Of a DNA stretch of 64,000 bases, positions 43,265-55,494 are shown piece by piece; the stretch's first letter is position 1; every line of letters starts with the position of its first letter. Source of the DNA: Sanderia malayensis (taxonomy: Eukaryota > Cnidaria > Scyphozoa > Semaeostomeae > Pelagiidae); the NCBI GenBank assembly GCA_013076295.1, contig RQOL01000616.1:3128392-3192391 (forward strand), given 5' to 3'. The position numbers and the translations under genes were made by a program. The notes beneath the pieces were generated by a model. The model was not told where the DNA came from, searched no databases, and saw only the letters and a list, made by a program, of their open reading frames with translations.

Positions 43265-45821
43265 ATGTCGGAATTACTTGCTTTAGCCGCAGCATGCCTT
43301 CTCATCTGTGTTCAAATTGCAAATGCAAATCAAAAGTAAGTTGTATCTGATAATATTTTTAGATAGAGGAACACTGTTTACTGCTTGAGTTATGGAATTT
43401 GCAATTGTCATAAATCGAAATATTGAAAATTTCAGTTCTAGTAACATGCTTACTCAAGTGTTTCCTGGAGGTATCCAAGGATATGATAGCAGGATTCTCC
43501 CAACAGAAAAAGGTGAAAAACATCTGTGATAATCTTTTCCTGACATCCTGCATATCAGCAGTAAAAGAAACTGCAACTATAAATGATAAATATCACAACA
43601 CATTATTGGATATTTAAATATAGGTATAGCAGAAACAAATTTGTCATAATGATTTATCATGACATTTTCATTATCAGGAGAACCAGTTAAAGTACAGGCG
43701 AAGCTCATGGTATCGAATTTGGGCGAAACAAAAGCCATTCATAGTGTACGTCATCCTTTGTTAAACAATTGTGTATTTTCTGCAGTCGTCTTAATCATAA
43801 TGATCATCATTATCATTATTATTATCATTAATATTATCGTCGTCATCATTTCTGTCATACTCTTTCTGTCTCTGTCGATTTTAGCACTTTGGAATAGAGC
43901 TTGTGATACACACGGTATGGGTTGATCACAGGTTGAAGTTCAATCAGTCTCTGGCCGATGATTTCAGGCTTGTAGGACAACAAACAGAATTAATATGGAC
44001 GCCAGACATTACGTTTGAGCAGAAACTGGGAAAAGGCAGCCATGTCACTGACTTGAATACATTTGCTGCGATAAACAGCAATGGCACAATTTTGCAAAGT
44101 CGCAGGTGATTTAAAATCCTCTTCACTGCAAACTAAACACGTTTTATGGCAGTAAGCAGCATCTATGTGCAGTCTTTCTACATTAGACGTGCTATCTCAA
44201 CCCATCCAAGGTAATTGCTTGCGTGGAACAGTATTGCATCGCTTTCATGCTACAACACATATCTTGACCTGATCAAAAATATATTATCAAGTCTTGCTGT
44301 CTACGCTTCGTTTTGTCTTAGCCTCATGCCTCGCAAAGCAATGTATTGCATTGAATTGCATTGGTAAATGAGCACGAATGATTTATTTGATTTCATTTTA
44401 GATGCATGCTGTTGTTATATTGTCGCATGGACTTTGCAAAATTTCCCTTTGACGAACAAACATGCACAATTCCAGCCATGTCATGTAAGAAAATAACTTA
44501 AACAACCACATCATTCAATATATACAGTGCAGTCGTGTCCGGGGGGCAGGGGGCCGATGGCCCCCCAAAAACGCGTGCTCCCTCTCCCACGACGCTACTG
44601 AATATAAACATTTATTAATACCGTAACAGTGTACACAAAACATTTTTGTGACAATAAATATGCGAGTATCCACAATATGTTACATTATAATCCTCTTGTA
44701 ATTTTTGTTTTGCACAAGCATGCACTTGTAATTTCTAGATGCTTATGACGATGCCCAGTTGGAATTGGACTGGTACAAAGGTTTGACTGACACCAGTAAA
44801 TCAGAGTCTGTAACATTCGTGAATTCAAAAATGAATGCATTCTACATAGAGGACTACTCAATCAATAAAACCAAGAAAGACTATGGATTTTCAGGTAATC
44901 ACTTGCATCATTTTAATACAGATATATAGAACATTGGATTCATCTATCAAAACAGAATTAACACTGGCAGATAGGTAGGGTTTTCATCTGATAATTCTAT
45001 TTTCAACTAAACACGACTGACGTATTGTGAAGCATATGAAATTCATATATTTACACATACCTTGCTGGGCAATGATAATTGGAACTGATCTTCTTTTTAA
45101 GGTGCGCGCGATACGTTAACATTAACGTTGACTTTGCATCGAAAACTCTCGCAATATTTGGTGAGGATTTATTTGCCGTTGTGTTTAATTGTGCTCTTGA
45201 GTTTTGTTTCCTTCTGGGTGGATTATCGCTCATCGCCAGCTCGAACAATCATTGCCACGACGATCTTCCTCACAGCAATGATATTCATTGCCAGCCTGCA
45301 AACTAGCTTTCCACCGACAACGAGCGTTAGATCAGTGGATTTCTATTCACTTGGTTGTTTTCTATTCGTCTTTGGAACAATGATTGAATTTGCGCTCGTA
45401 CAATCAGTTGATATCAAAGTACGAAAGAAGTTAAAGAGTCAGGTATGTAAAAAGAGTTATAAATGATTTATAAATCAAAGTAAAATATACAGCCAGGTGA
45501 TGATAAATAAGAGACATTCCCTTCTAGAAAAAGAAGAAGGCGAAGATTAAAGATGGCCCAAACAGAGTATCACCAGAAGGAATAATAAATCCAAGCTATT
45601 CGTCTCAAGAACAACAAGATAGAAGTCAACAACATCAAACAAGAAATTTAAGAAATCGAAAAAGTGTTTACCAACGAGTCGTCGACAAGATATACGAAGA
45701 GCACGAACAGCATTACGACGAGTATCATGTTCTTGACAAAATATCGAAGAAAGTGTTTCCTGCAGCATTTATCATCATGAATATCATTTACTTTTCTATG
45801 TTTACGCTCTTCCAACACTGA
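43265..45821 (+). CDS. Cys-loop ligand-gated channel subunit, GABA-A/glycine-like, intact
   Basis: Eight exons, 43265-43335, 43436-43512, 43678-43745, 43885-44105, 44402-44484, 44739-44894, 45102-45442 and 45528-45821, join in phase to 436 residues. A signal peptide (MSELLALAAACLLICVQIANA) precedes the extracellular domain: YDSRILP, WVDHRLKF, IWTPDITF, and a Cys-loop CRMDFAKFPFDEQTC with 13 residues between cysteines. TM1 is YLPLCLIVLLSFVSFWV. TM2 starts with the anion-type PAR motif and has the 9' leucine (PARTIIATTIFLTAMIF). TM3 follows SVDFYSLGCFLFVFG. The TM3-TM4 loop is Gln/Arg/Lys-rich, and TM4 ends the protein (FSMFTLFQH). Exon layout matches the preceding gene up to TM1, so the two are tandem paralogues, although TM1-TM3 is one exon here and is split by an intron there. 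The ligand cannot be told from sequence. Confidence 0.92.
44541..44566. repeat. GC-rich hairpin in channel intron
   Basis: GGGGGCC, GAT, GGCCCCC forms a 7-bp stem with a 3-base loop (44549-44565) in a locally G/C-rich patch in the intron before exon 44739-44894. It differs sharply in composition from its surroundings and may be the core of a short transposon relic. Confidence 0.5.
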
Positions 45822-46241
45822 GCTCTGTCCTGTGCACATATAATTATGACATAATGTTGTGACTACAAGTATAACATTACAGTGCTGCACGGATGAGCAA
45901 TATTTTATTCCACAACTCTACTAACTCGCGTTTTGCAATTGTGTCGAATTAGCAAATCTTCGTATTAATGCTCATCCTGTGCTCTTTGCACGGTAATCAA
46001 TACCTAAATTAAAAGCTTTCAAAATTCTATTCGATTAAGTAGCTAAAACCTTAACCTATCTACAAAATAAAAAAGTAATATTAACAAGTATGACAACCAA
46101 TGAAAGGTATCTATCTTGCTATCTTCTCCATCCCCTCGCTGACCAACAGAAAATAGCGTCAATTCGATTGAACTTCAATGATAATCAACTCTGTTCTAAA
46201 CCATTGACAAGGGATGGCAATATTGAAAGATCTTTCACACG
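45822..46241. other. Convergent intergenic stretch
   Basis: 420 bases between the stop codons of the second channel gene and the GPCR at 46242. No coding signal seen. Confidence 0.4.
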
Positions 46242-47351
46242 CTAAACAGTTTCTTCTTTGTTATTTTCAATGAGTGTATTTCGGCAGTAGTCTTTGTTAT
46301 TGCCATTACACTCTTTCTGTAGAGTCCGCATGGTCAGCATCGTTGATTGAGGTCTGTTGTCAGACTTTTTACCACAGTGCAAGATTTCATGCAGCTGTTC
46401 GAAGAAGGAGTGTCGAAATTTCGAATTGAAGGCATTGTATATGATGGGATTCATGCACGAGTTGGCGAATAGGAGAAGGTACGAGGCTGACGATATCTCT
46501 TCTTTGTGTGGGAATGAGGCATTGCCAGAAAATTGGTTATGCAAGCCTACGACATGGTAAGGTAGTACGCAGATTGCAAATGTCACAGTAACTATGACGA
46601 CTGTTGAAAGAACCCTTGTGTTCTCCTTATGTTGTTGCCTCTGCAGAAGTGAGTCAGACTTTTTGCGGCCTAACTTCAGGTCAATTGCAATGAGGATGTA
46701 TGCGATAGAAATGATCATTACTGGAAAGACGTATTGTGACACAAATATTGCAATCGTGTAGCTTCTGCTTTGCTCAACGGTCATGATCTCGACGCATGCC
46801 TGCTGGGTTTCGTCGAGAGACAGTGACATGATGTAGGGAATGACAAAACAGAAGCACACAATCCACAAAATGCAGATGATTATCTTTGCCTGCTTTGGCG
46901 ATATTTGACGTCGAAATGGATGCAAGATGGCCCAGTAGCGCGTCAGGCTCATAGCTACTAGAGTGTACACCGATGCATAGATTGTCATGGTTTGCAATGG
47001 ATAAAGCATACGACAAAACACCTTGCCATAAAGCCAAATACCTCCATTTAGAAAGAGAGGTATCTCTACTGGAATGCATATCAACGTAACAGCTAGATCC
47101 GCAACTGCTAAGTTGACAATCAACCAGTTGGTAACCGTTTGCATTCGACGTTTTCGTGATACAACGGTTATCACGCTGATGTTACCGATACTGCTGAGTA
47201 TGAATATCAAACAATAAATAGTGACTTCTGTGATAACAAGAGTCATGCTTTTCTCACCTACTCCCGTGTTTTCTTTGGGAATGGTCGATCTGCTTGTAAC
47301 GTTTGGAATCATTGTGGTCGAAGCATTCAGCAATATCGTTGTGCTATTCAT
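46242..47351 (-). CDS. Class A (rhodopsin-type) GPCR, peptide-receptor-like
   Basis: A 369-residue seven-transmembrane receptor in one exon. The extracellular N-terminus has three N-glycosylation sites (NST, NAS, NVT). Landmarks: TM1 SIGNISVI; TM2 NLAVADLAV; TM3 begins with the disulfide Cys (KVFCRML) and ends LTRYWAI, so the D/ERY motif is TRY; ECL2 has the partner Cys (QQACVEI); TM5 QYVFPVMIISI; TM6 FAICVLPYH; TM7 NSCMNPIIYN (NPxxY). The NPIIYN end and CVLPYH pattern resemble neuropeptide receptors of bilaterians, but no subfamily can be named. The start used is the first ATG; the open frame continues 9 codons upstream without an ATG, so an earlier exon is possible. The transmembrane core is complete. 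Confidence 0.9.
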   Translation of the reverse strand: MNSTTILLNASTTMIPNVTSRSTIPKENTGVGEKSMTLVITEVTIYCLIFILSSIGNISVITVVSRKRRMQTVTNWLIVNLAVADLAVTLICIPVEIPLFLNGGIWLYGKVFCRMLYPLQTMTIYASVYTLVAMSLTRYWAILHPFRRQISPKQAKIIICILWIVCFCFVIPYIMSLSLDETQQACVEIMTVEQSRSYTIAIFVSQYVFPVMIISIAYILIAIDLKLGRKKSDSLLQRQQHKENTRVLSTVVIVTVTFAICVLPYHVVGLHNQFSGNASFPHKEEISSASYLLLFANSCMNPIIYNAFNSKFRHSFFEQLHEILHCGKKSDNRPQSTMLTMRTLQKECNGNNKDYCRNTLIENNKEETV

Positions 47352-48119
47352 CGTTGCATAGAAAGCAAGCAATGACAACTACAAATTAAGAAAAATGAAT
47401 GATTAATTTAAAGCGATAAATTCACATTATACAACATTTCCAATACATTATTATTGATAGTTACTCACTGACCATACCCTGACAATTTGTTTGAAAGTTG
47501 CATCTGATTGTATGTTTGAACACGTAACAGATTTTGTCAAGGCATTGGGTGATTATAATTATGCGTAGAGAGAGATTTAAATTTTACCGACAAAAAGAAT
47601 TAAGGATGAAATAAACCTCAAAAAGAGCTTAAATTCAGAGCTCTTTGAGATCAAGCATGCAGTAATGTAAACATGTAGTCACAGATGGGAACTTTCTCCA
47701 TGATAGCTTAATAGTAGAGTCATATATTCTCAGTATGAATACAAGGGAATGAGCAGTAAGGAGCTTAACAACATTAATCAGAAGTAAATGGAATCATGTA
47801 ATTGTTTCTACATCTTATGAACCGCATCCAAGCCCTGTTATATAACTCTACTAAATACAATTACACGCAATAACAATGTTCACGCATGACATGTTGGTAA
47901 AACTCAAATGCAGCAATGTTAATACATCTGACTTGCGTACATGTGCCTACAATGACAATACTCGAACAATATGAATAGCGTTTTAGTCGATATGACTCTT
48001 CTTTGATTCTTCCGACTTGAAAATATTTAAAGAACTGCAAATTATGTTGTTGTAAGCTTTACAACTTTGAATTTCTTAGCGTTGTTCTATTTTGGGTCAT
48101 TACTTGTCACAGTTCCTCT

Positions 48120-48360
48120 AAATTATTCTGGACTTGTTTTTGAAGGCATTGGAAGTGTTCGGAATAACTCTTATGGTTAATAACCCAATATTTGTTGACA
48201 AAATGAAGAGACTTAGATAAACAAATATAATAATGTAATGAAAACACATTCTTTGATGAATGAATAATGAAGGAAAAATAAGAAAGCTATACAACTGAGT
48301 TGAGTCCATTTAATACGAAAATGAAATGTGTTTACAAATACGAAAACATTTTTAGAAGAA
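48120..48360. repeat. Diverged dispersed repeat, copy 1
   Basis: Shares an alignable stretch with 51550-51800: GGCATTGGAAGTGTT against GATATTGGAAGTGTT, and GAAGGAAAAATAAGAAAGCT against GAAGGAAAATAGGAAATCT, followed in both by an ATACAACTGA/ATAAAACTGA segment. No coding content is apparent; probably an old transposon relic. Confidence 0.55.
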
Positions 48361-49899
48361 GATCCGCGAAGATGTTTTGGCTAAAAAGTTTTGAATAATG
48401 TTGAAAACTGTTTATATAAGCTGTTTTCGAGATACGAAATCGAGAGCGTTTTAGAAAATACCCAAGATTTGCTTGACCAATGCATGTATAAGTGTTTATT
48501 ATTCTGATTCTTTATCCTACTGTTCATATACCACCACAGTTAACATTGAAAATGGCATTTTTTAATCAATGGATAATGGAGAAGAATAACATATTGCTTG
48601 TTAAAATATATATTTGTTTTTGGTTGTGCATGCAAGAATAACACGTTCCTACAATTGTCATTACAAACGACAAAAAAAAGAAATTAAATGAGTTTGTTGT
48701 AGAATGACGAATGAGATCTAAAGATAACAAGAAGATTGAAATTTGAAAGACCTTAGACTTACAGGATTCCTTACAGCTGTTGTAGAAAATATAGAATAGA
48801 AATATATAGCTTAGCTTACATATCTTTTTTTTTTGCTTTCAGCTGCTTTGCTTACCTGGTGCTTTGATAAGAAAATTTCTTGACCTGTTTCGGATTGTCT
48901 TTACCATCTACGACACTAATAACACCCGACTGACATGGATCGAGTGAAGACGTATTACTTAAACTTCGCCGCGTGACCAAACATCTGCTGCAGCAAATTA
49001 GCGATCAAAATGTTGACGTCTTGAAAGAGGCCTGCACACAGAAAGAAAATTAATGGACATTATGCTCCAACTGCAATCACGGCGTTAATGCTGCTGTGAT
49101 AACAGGCAACACTTGTTTGATTGCAAGCATTGTGTTACGCAAATGCAAATAGAGCATAACGTGATATGTAAAGATAAGAAATTGCAGAGGACTGTTCTGT
49201 GTGGGTGGCATTATAGTTGCTTCCAAATAAGTAGCATGCTCTTATCATAGTGAAGAAGTATGCGACTTTAATGAATAAAATGAATAATTTGACAGGGATT
49301 AAAGTATTTTTGCTGCAATGAAAATTAGCAGTTTTATGGACTCTTAAATTTCCTGAATGTATCGTTTGATAGTGTATGTATTGACGGAGTCCCTTCTATG
49401 TTTACTTTGAGGCTTACATAGCGAGAGAAATCTGATTAGAATTTGACAAAAATATCTTAAACATGTGTATGGTTTAGGACCTGTTGCATGTTTTGCAGAT
49501 ATAGTGTGTCTATTCATTGCATGCAGTTAGTATCAATGAATGACACAATTGGAAGTAAATTATTTACCTTAAACATTGATAAATATGAAGAGAACATCTC
49601 TTGATCAATTATTAAAAATCATGTCATCTATTGAATAATTCAAAGATGCAATAGGGACTACAGTTTGGTGAAAGCATCGGCACAATTTGTAAACTTGAAT
49701 AGGGTTGTAATTTTAAGTAAAATAACAATAAGTATATAATTAACAATTGAACTAGTAAAGTAGTCTAGTCTGTTTAAATTTGAATTCGTTACGAGAAAAA
49801 GGTAAAATTGGGATATTTAATCTAAACAGGGAACCAAGCATTCTCACAAACCAGTTGAAAAAATCTAGATTTCAGTCTTATAGATAGAGTCTATCCAAT

Positions 49900-49936
49900 T
49901 TTCAACCAATGTCTATCGGATAGACATTGGTTGAAA
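49900..49936. repeat. Perfect 37-bp palindrome
   Basis: Two 18-base arms (TTTCAACCAATGTCTATC and its exact reverse complement) flank a single G at 49918. As RNA or cruciform it would form a long perfect hairpin. Confidence 0.95.
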
Positions 49937-51549
49937 TTTGTTATCGGGTATGAAAAGTAACTTGCCACCACCTGTAACTTTTGATAAGATGATTTAATAG
50001 ATGGCACATTCATAATTAATAATAAAATTACAGTTCCAGTTACTAATTATTTGAAGACCTGTTGACCTGATAATTTTTTGAAGGCAATTTGAGCATATTT
50101 AAATAGTCCCAGAAAGTTATTGCCACCCAAGTTTCAGTTATTTATAAACCAGCCAGTTCGTTATGACACCTAAAAACCTTCTATTATCCATGTCAAGTTT
50201 GTGTTGGAATTGAAAGCTTTTATTTTCAGCATTAATGATTATTTTTAGTGAATCCATCAAGAAGAATGAAAGGAAATTATTTTTAGAATGATTTTTCGCT
50301 GCTTCGACAACTAATCTTGTTAAAGCATAAGCTAATCAATGATTTCGAGACAAATAGAGCTGTAATCTTCCTTGCAATTTCCCCAATTTGCTCTTGTACT
50401 GATGAGTGTTTGAGGTTAGAGATTGCACGTCTGATATTCAATGAAGATTGTTCTATTTCGCACATCTCCAGATATTTTATGTATATATGCTGTGCTATTG
50501 ATTATCAACAACCATGTGAATCGATTCAGCTGGCAAAGCAAAACAAAACACTTCTCTCTCGAAACTGAAGGGGTGAACAAATAGCATGTGTTTGCTTGTA
50601 AACTATCAAATAATGTTCCATAGAATTTTCTCTACAGAAAGTTGTATATATGGATATGTGTCATGGCCTTGTACAAGTTTTTATTGTCGATAAGTCATAC
50701 CTTTGTATAGTATTAAATCCGTTTTCACAAACATATATCTTCTTCTTGTTTTTTTAAGCTGCTTTAAAGCACATTACATGCAATTTTGAAAAACCACCAA
50801 TTTAAACATCAGCTGCCGTTGCATTGGCTGAACTGCAACGAAATAAAAAGTTGTTATGCTTTGCTGCATAAATACAATTTTTTACAACTGCTATAGCAAA
50901 TGCTTCCTAGTACGTGAATGAATAAATTGCTGAATTTTATTGAATAAAATTAAACGAATGGGATACGCTGTTGTCAGATTAATTAGCAACACTGCTGAAA
51001 GAAATGAATTGACCCACGCCTCATTTCTTTAAGCATCCATTACGCCTTGACTTGAAGCAACTATATACACACACATTAACACGATAATGCTAAGTTGTAA
51101 TAAGGTTAAACGAATGCTATGAATAAAGAATTTTTATCTATTTCCTACCTCATCGAATGCTTTTTCACTTGTTTTAATGTTCGTAAAAACAAACAACACG
51201 AATTATACTGGTGTGGACAACGCAAAACAACATTTAATACCTTTGTAATCATTGTGAACAGTTAACACCTTCGAGTATAGATTTATTCCCAGTTTGATGC
51301 AATTTACATAATTCTTTGTTCGTAATTAACAGTTTTTCCAATTCAAACAGTAAAAAGTAAATGTATGCCAAATCTTACCCATATATCTGTGTATAGTATA
51401 CGACTTTTGGGTTTGTATTCGATGAGATAGACGCAATATATATTTGTATCACGTAAAGCTGTTTCTATTTGATTGGTCTTTTGTTTGCTTGCTGAGCTGA
51501 ATAATTAGTCGTGGATAGGTCTGAAATGGAAATCCCAAATTTAATATTT

Positions 51550-51800
51550 ACAGGAAATGTTACACGCAAAAACTGCTTTTTAAGATATTGGAAGTGTTTA
51601 ATAAAATGATTAACAATCAATAAGCAAACATTTGTGCATAAGATAAAGAAAATAACGAGACTCAGATGAATAGTAAAATGTAATAATATATTGAAAATAC
51701 ATTTAATAATTGAATGCTGAAGGAAAATAGGAAATCTATAAAACTGAATTGAAATCATTTAATGCAAATATGAGCATTTAAAGCAAATATTTTTTAGAGC
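51550..51800. repeat. Diverged dispersed repeat, copy 2
   Basis: Partner of the copy at 48120-48360, in the same orientation about 3.4 kb away. Confidence 0.55.
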
Positions 51801-54800
51801 AATGAGTATCTGCATGCTAACGCTACACACAAAAACATTGGCTATGTAATTCCAACCAAAGGAAAGGAATGAAAAACTAGTGCAGTTAAATTGATCCCCA
51901 CGTGACGTTACTAAAACGAGAAACTAGCAGAAAGACCACGAGACCAGTAAAACGGCCACGGAGCAACAAGCAGAACGACCAAACCTGTCCAGCAAGGGGG
52001 GCGAGGGGGCTCTCGTGTGCAGGTTGTGGCCAGGCAGGATGAATGTTACAATCAACGCAAGCAAATCCCACCCAACTTGACAGATATCAGGCTGGCAGCT
52101 GGGTTCGCCGTATAAACAGGCCCTAACATGGTACGTAAATTTCACTGCTCGATAAATGGTCTGGTCTCTGCTGTTCAGGGTCCATGGTCTTAAGGTCCAT
52201 GGTCTTATGGTCTGGTTAATAGACTATGCCGTTCTTTTATGTGCTCGCACAATTTGATCGTGTGAGCGGGTTTTCTTCCAAGTTGCTTGAAGTTGCCCAT
52301 TGCAGCAGAAGTTGATCCCTTATAATTACCTCTTATGTGTTCATTTGACAAGCGATCAAATTGAAAATCTTTGATGACCAATTAACAAGGATAAACTTTA
52401 TCTACTTCACACACCTTTAAGCAAACCGTGAAAACTGTTTATACAATCACATTGTGTGACACATAAGACATGCGAAATGAAGTTGACCTAAATATAATCG
52501 TCTGCAAACTGGCCTTTAACCTGGTGCATGCATTGATTACAAACCTAAAAATTCACTCGGCGCTTTACTACATGGGCATTTTATGCAGTCCTGTCCTTGC
52601 CGAGATGCTTCTATCATGCCTCAGCTGTCCTCAGATATCCCGACTAGCTAAGCGGGATCATGTGACCAGGCCCTGAAGAAAACACAATGCAAAGGGGGCT
52701 CACAAACATGTTTCTGGCAGCAGCAATTGTACAAATGACAACAGGTGGGAGGGAGTTTTCGTTAAACGCATTCTCATTAAAATGATGCATATCATTGAAT
52801 TGAATTAATGTTATCACAATTTCTTGTCTGGCTTTGAACATGGCACACAATTACTGATATATAAGAGCATACTGTCATTCCCGGTTTAATCTTAATTGGT
52901 TTCAATTATTTATGCAAATGTTTCGTGTTACTTGAAGTAATTGTGGAGCAATGTCCATTTATTATCTGACTGATAAGATAAGAAGGAGACAGTGGCGAAG
53001 TTAAGCTCCTAAGTATGCATGAAAAAGATGGATACTAAAAGTTAATTCTAATTATTAAACGACGATGAATAACTGGATCATCTTCGTATTAAATCGAAAA
53101 CGCTCGTACGATACCGCGACATCTTATCTTTTTGAGGATATAAATTATGTATCCAACATTGTCTTCGATCTACGTTTGCTTCGACCTTCAGCAGTCCAAA
53201 TTGAAGTTACAAGACGATTCGTTTTTCAATGCGCCATTAAATGCTTCAAGTATTGCAGTATTAATTAGAAAAATTTTGACACTCAATTAGCTTCATGTTT
53301 ACAACATTATGTCTCATCAAAATTAATGTTGCATGAGTTGCAGAATTCTGTTTTTTACCGCAGCGCAATTAAGTTAAATCAAGAATTGATATTATATCAT
53401 TGTTGTAAGGTTCCATTCAAATGTAAACATCGAATCTAGCATATTCTGCAAATTGCAAACAGTCTCATTAAGCTTTTCAAGACTATTCCAGGTTTCTCAT
53501 TGCTTCGTCAAAGTGTCAACCTCAAATTCTCTCCACTATCTAATTAATATAAGATTACTGCTTTCATTAACAACTGTTTAAAAACGTCTACAGCCTTAAA
53601 AACTTCCCTGTCTATGCTATTATGTTATGTCTAAGGCTATGTATCTTGATTGCTTGAAGATGGACTAAGCTAAGAAAGAAACGACCTCATACACTTGGCA
53701 CTCGATTAAAACAAGAAGAAGAAAATGACTTACAATCAGGTTTTTGGAAATATTTTCCAACATCCGCATCAAATTGCTATTTGATCAGCAAAACCTGTCT
53801 CTCGCAACGTCTGTCTCTGATAAACTGAGCGCAACACTTCACGCGAAGGAATCAATACAACAACTGCATGTGTCATACTCTGCGCATGCGTAAAGCATTA
53901 GTATTGTTTACATTCATTGACTTTGATTGACTTAACTGAGACGAGCATTTGACAGGGCATTAAGCTTCTAAGAGTGCGAAACTCGATTAAAGAAGACAGA
54001 CAATAGTCCTTATCAACAACAGGTACAAACAGGAATAAAAGCAACCAGAACAGTCAAGAGACAAAGTTTATAATGTATGTAATGCTTTTGACACACTAAT
54101 TAAGGACAACCATGAAAGCCTGAACAGTTTATTTTGTTATTATAAAGTAGCGCATTGCCTTGCCATGTAAACAAACTATTGGTGACGTTATAGATGTCGC
54201 CTTGAAGTAGCTCATTTTGAAAAGCGGTATCTCATTGCGCATTTAATATTCATTGAGCTTTGAATTAAAAACAATTCATTATTTGAGTAGTTGTTACAAG
54301 CTTAAAGATCTAACGATAACATGAACAAATATTATCTTAAGCATCTGGAGTCGGTTATCTTTAGTTGTGTTGCAATTAAATCAAATATTAGATGTCATCT
54401 TTGTGACCTAGCAACATTACTGTCATTGAAACGGCCGCTTTTGTCCCGCAGCGCTCGCTTCAGTGTAAAGGTCAGAGACATACTTACTACTTACCCACGC
54501 AAGACCATGTTATTTTAGGCAAACATAAGCAAATGATATTTCTGTAATATTTCTATGGAATGTTATGTCTGTCTGACGAGAACTCTTTGTGTTTCTTTTT
54601 CACGAGCAAACGTACGATACAAAGAATGGTGGACCTTGGTTTGGGGTAAAAGTAGTTACTGAAACTCACTTTCACACAAAATTTAAACCTCCAGGCCTTA
54701 CACACTTTTTTAAAGAATCCCCTACGTACGTTCTTAAATTCCCATTGTTTTTTGGCAATTTTGAATATAAAAAAGTGGGTACTGCACAAAAGCTTTGCTA

Positions 54801-55397
54801 AATTTGTAAATCTTAAAAGGATAAAAGGGTGTAGCTTATGCGATGTACTTAAAATAATTAGACCATGTGTAAACAAAGGACCGCGAAGAAACAAAAATCC
54901 GTGTGTCTAAGCGAAGAACGCAAATCGTAAGATAAGACGTTTGAGCCCGTTAGACTTACAAAGGTCCACTTCTTAAAAGCTTGTCACAAAAAGGCTTTAA
55001 GTATTTGTAATAACAAAATCAGTCATTCTCCTTTGAACTGAATTAGTTCGAGATATAAGCATCTTAAGATGCCAAAGGAAAGTTTCCGAATGTACAGCTG
55101 CACGTGGTAAAAGCTCATGATGATCTTCATGTGATCACTTGGCGGTAGCATAAGCTTGGAAGAGAAAGGACACACACATAGCAATACCTGAACACTTTTG
55201 TCGATATGTAAATAAAAAAAGGATGAGAAGAGAGACTTGCTTACTGCAAAATGGTGATATAATATTATTTTCAATGTTTCTTGTGTTTCCTATTCACTGC
55301 CACTTTTAATTTTAAGATAACATTTTCTTTACTTCATTCGGACATTCGTGTTGCATTATTCGTACTTACAGATACAAATAAAGGTTTCAATTCATAT

Positions 55398-55494
55398 GTT
55401 TGTTTGTTTGTGGGGGTGTTAGGAGTCGAATCCTACCAAGCTCCGTGTCGCAACCATTGCGAACTACCCTTGAGCTACTGTTATACGGGGCAAC
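55398..55494 (-). repeat. tRNA-derived SINE-like element with CAAA tail
   Basis: On the minus strand there is an A-box-like AGTAGCTCAAGGGTAGTTCG, then after tRNA-like spacing a B-box-like GGATTCGACTCC, then CTAACACCCCC and the short tail CACAAACAAACAAACA. Acceptor and anticodon stems do not fold properly, so it is not a working tRNA. The simple-repeat 3' tail is typical of retroposed tRNA relics. Confidence 0.45.

Noticed and set aside
51886..52145. GC-rich patch with overlapping minus-strand frames
   Set aside because: The composition is unusual, but no motif, splice signal or repeat partner was found.
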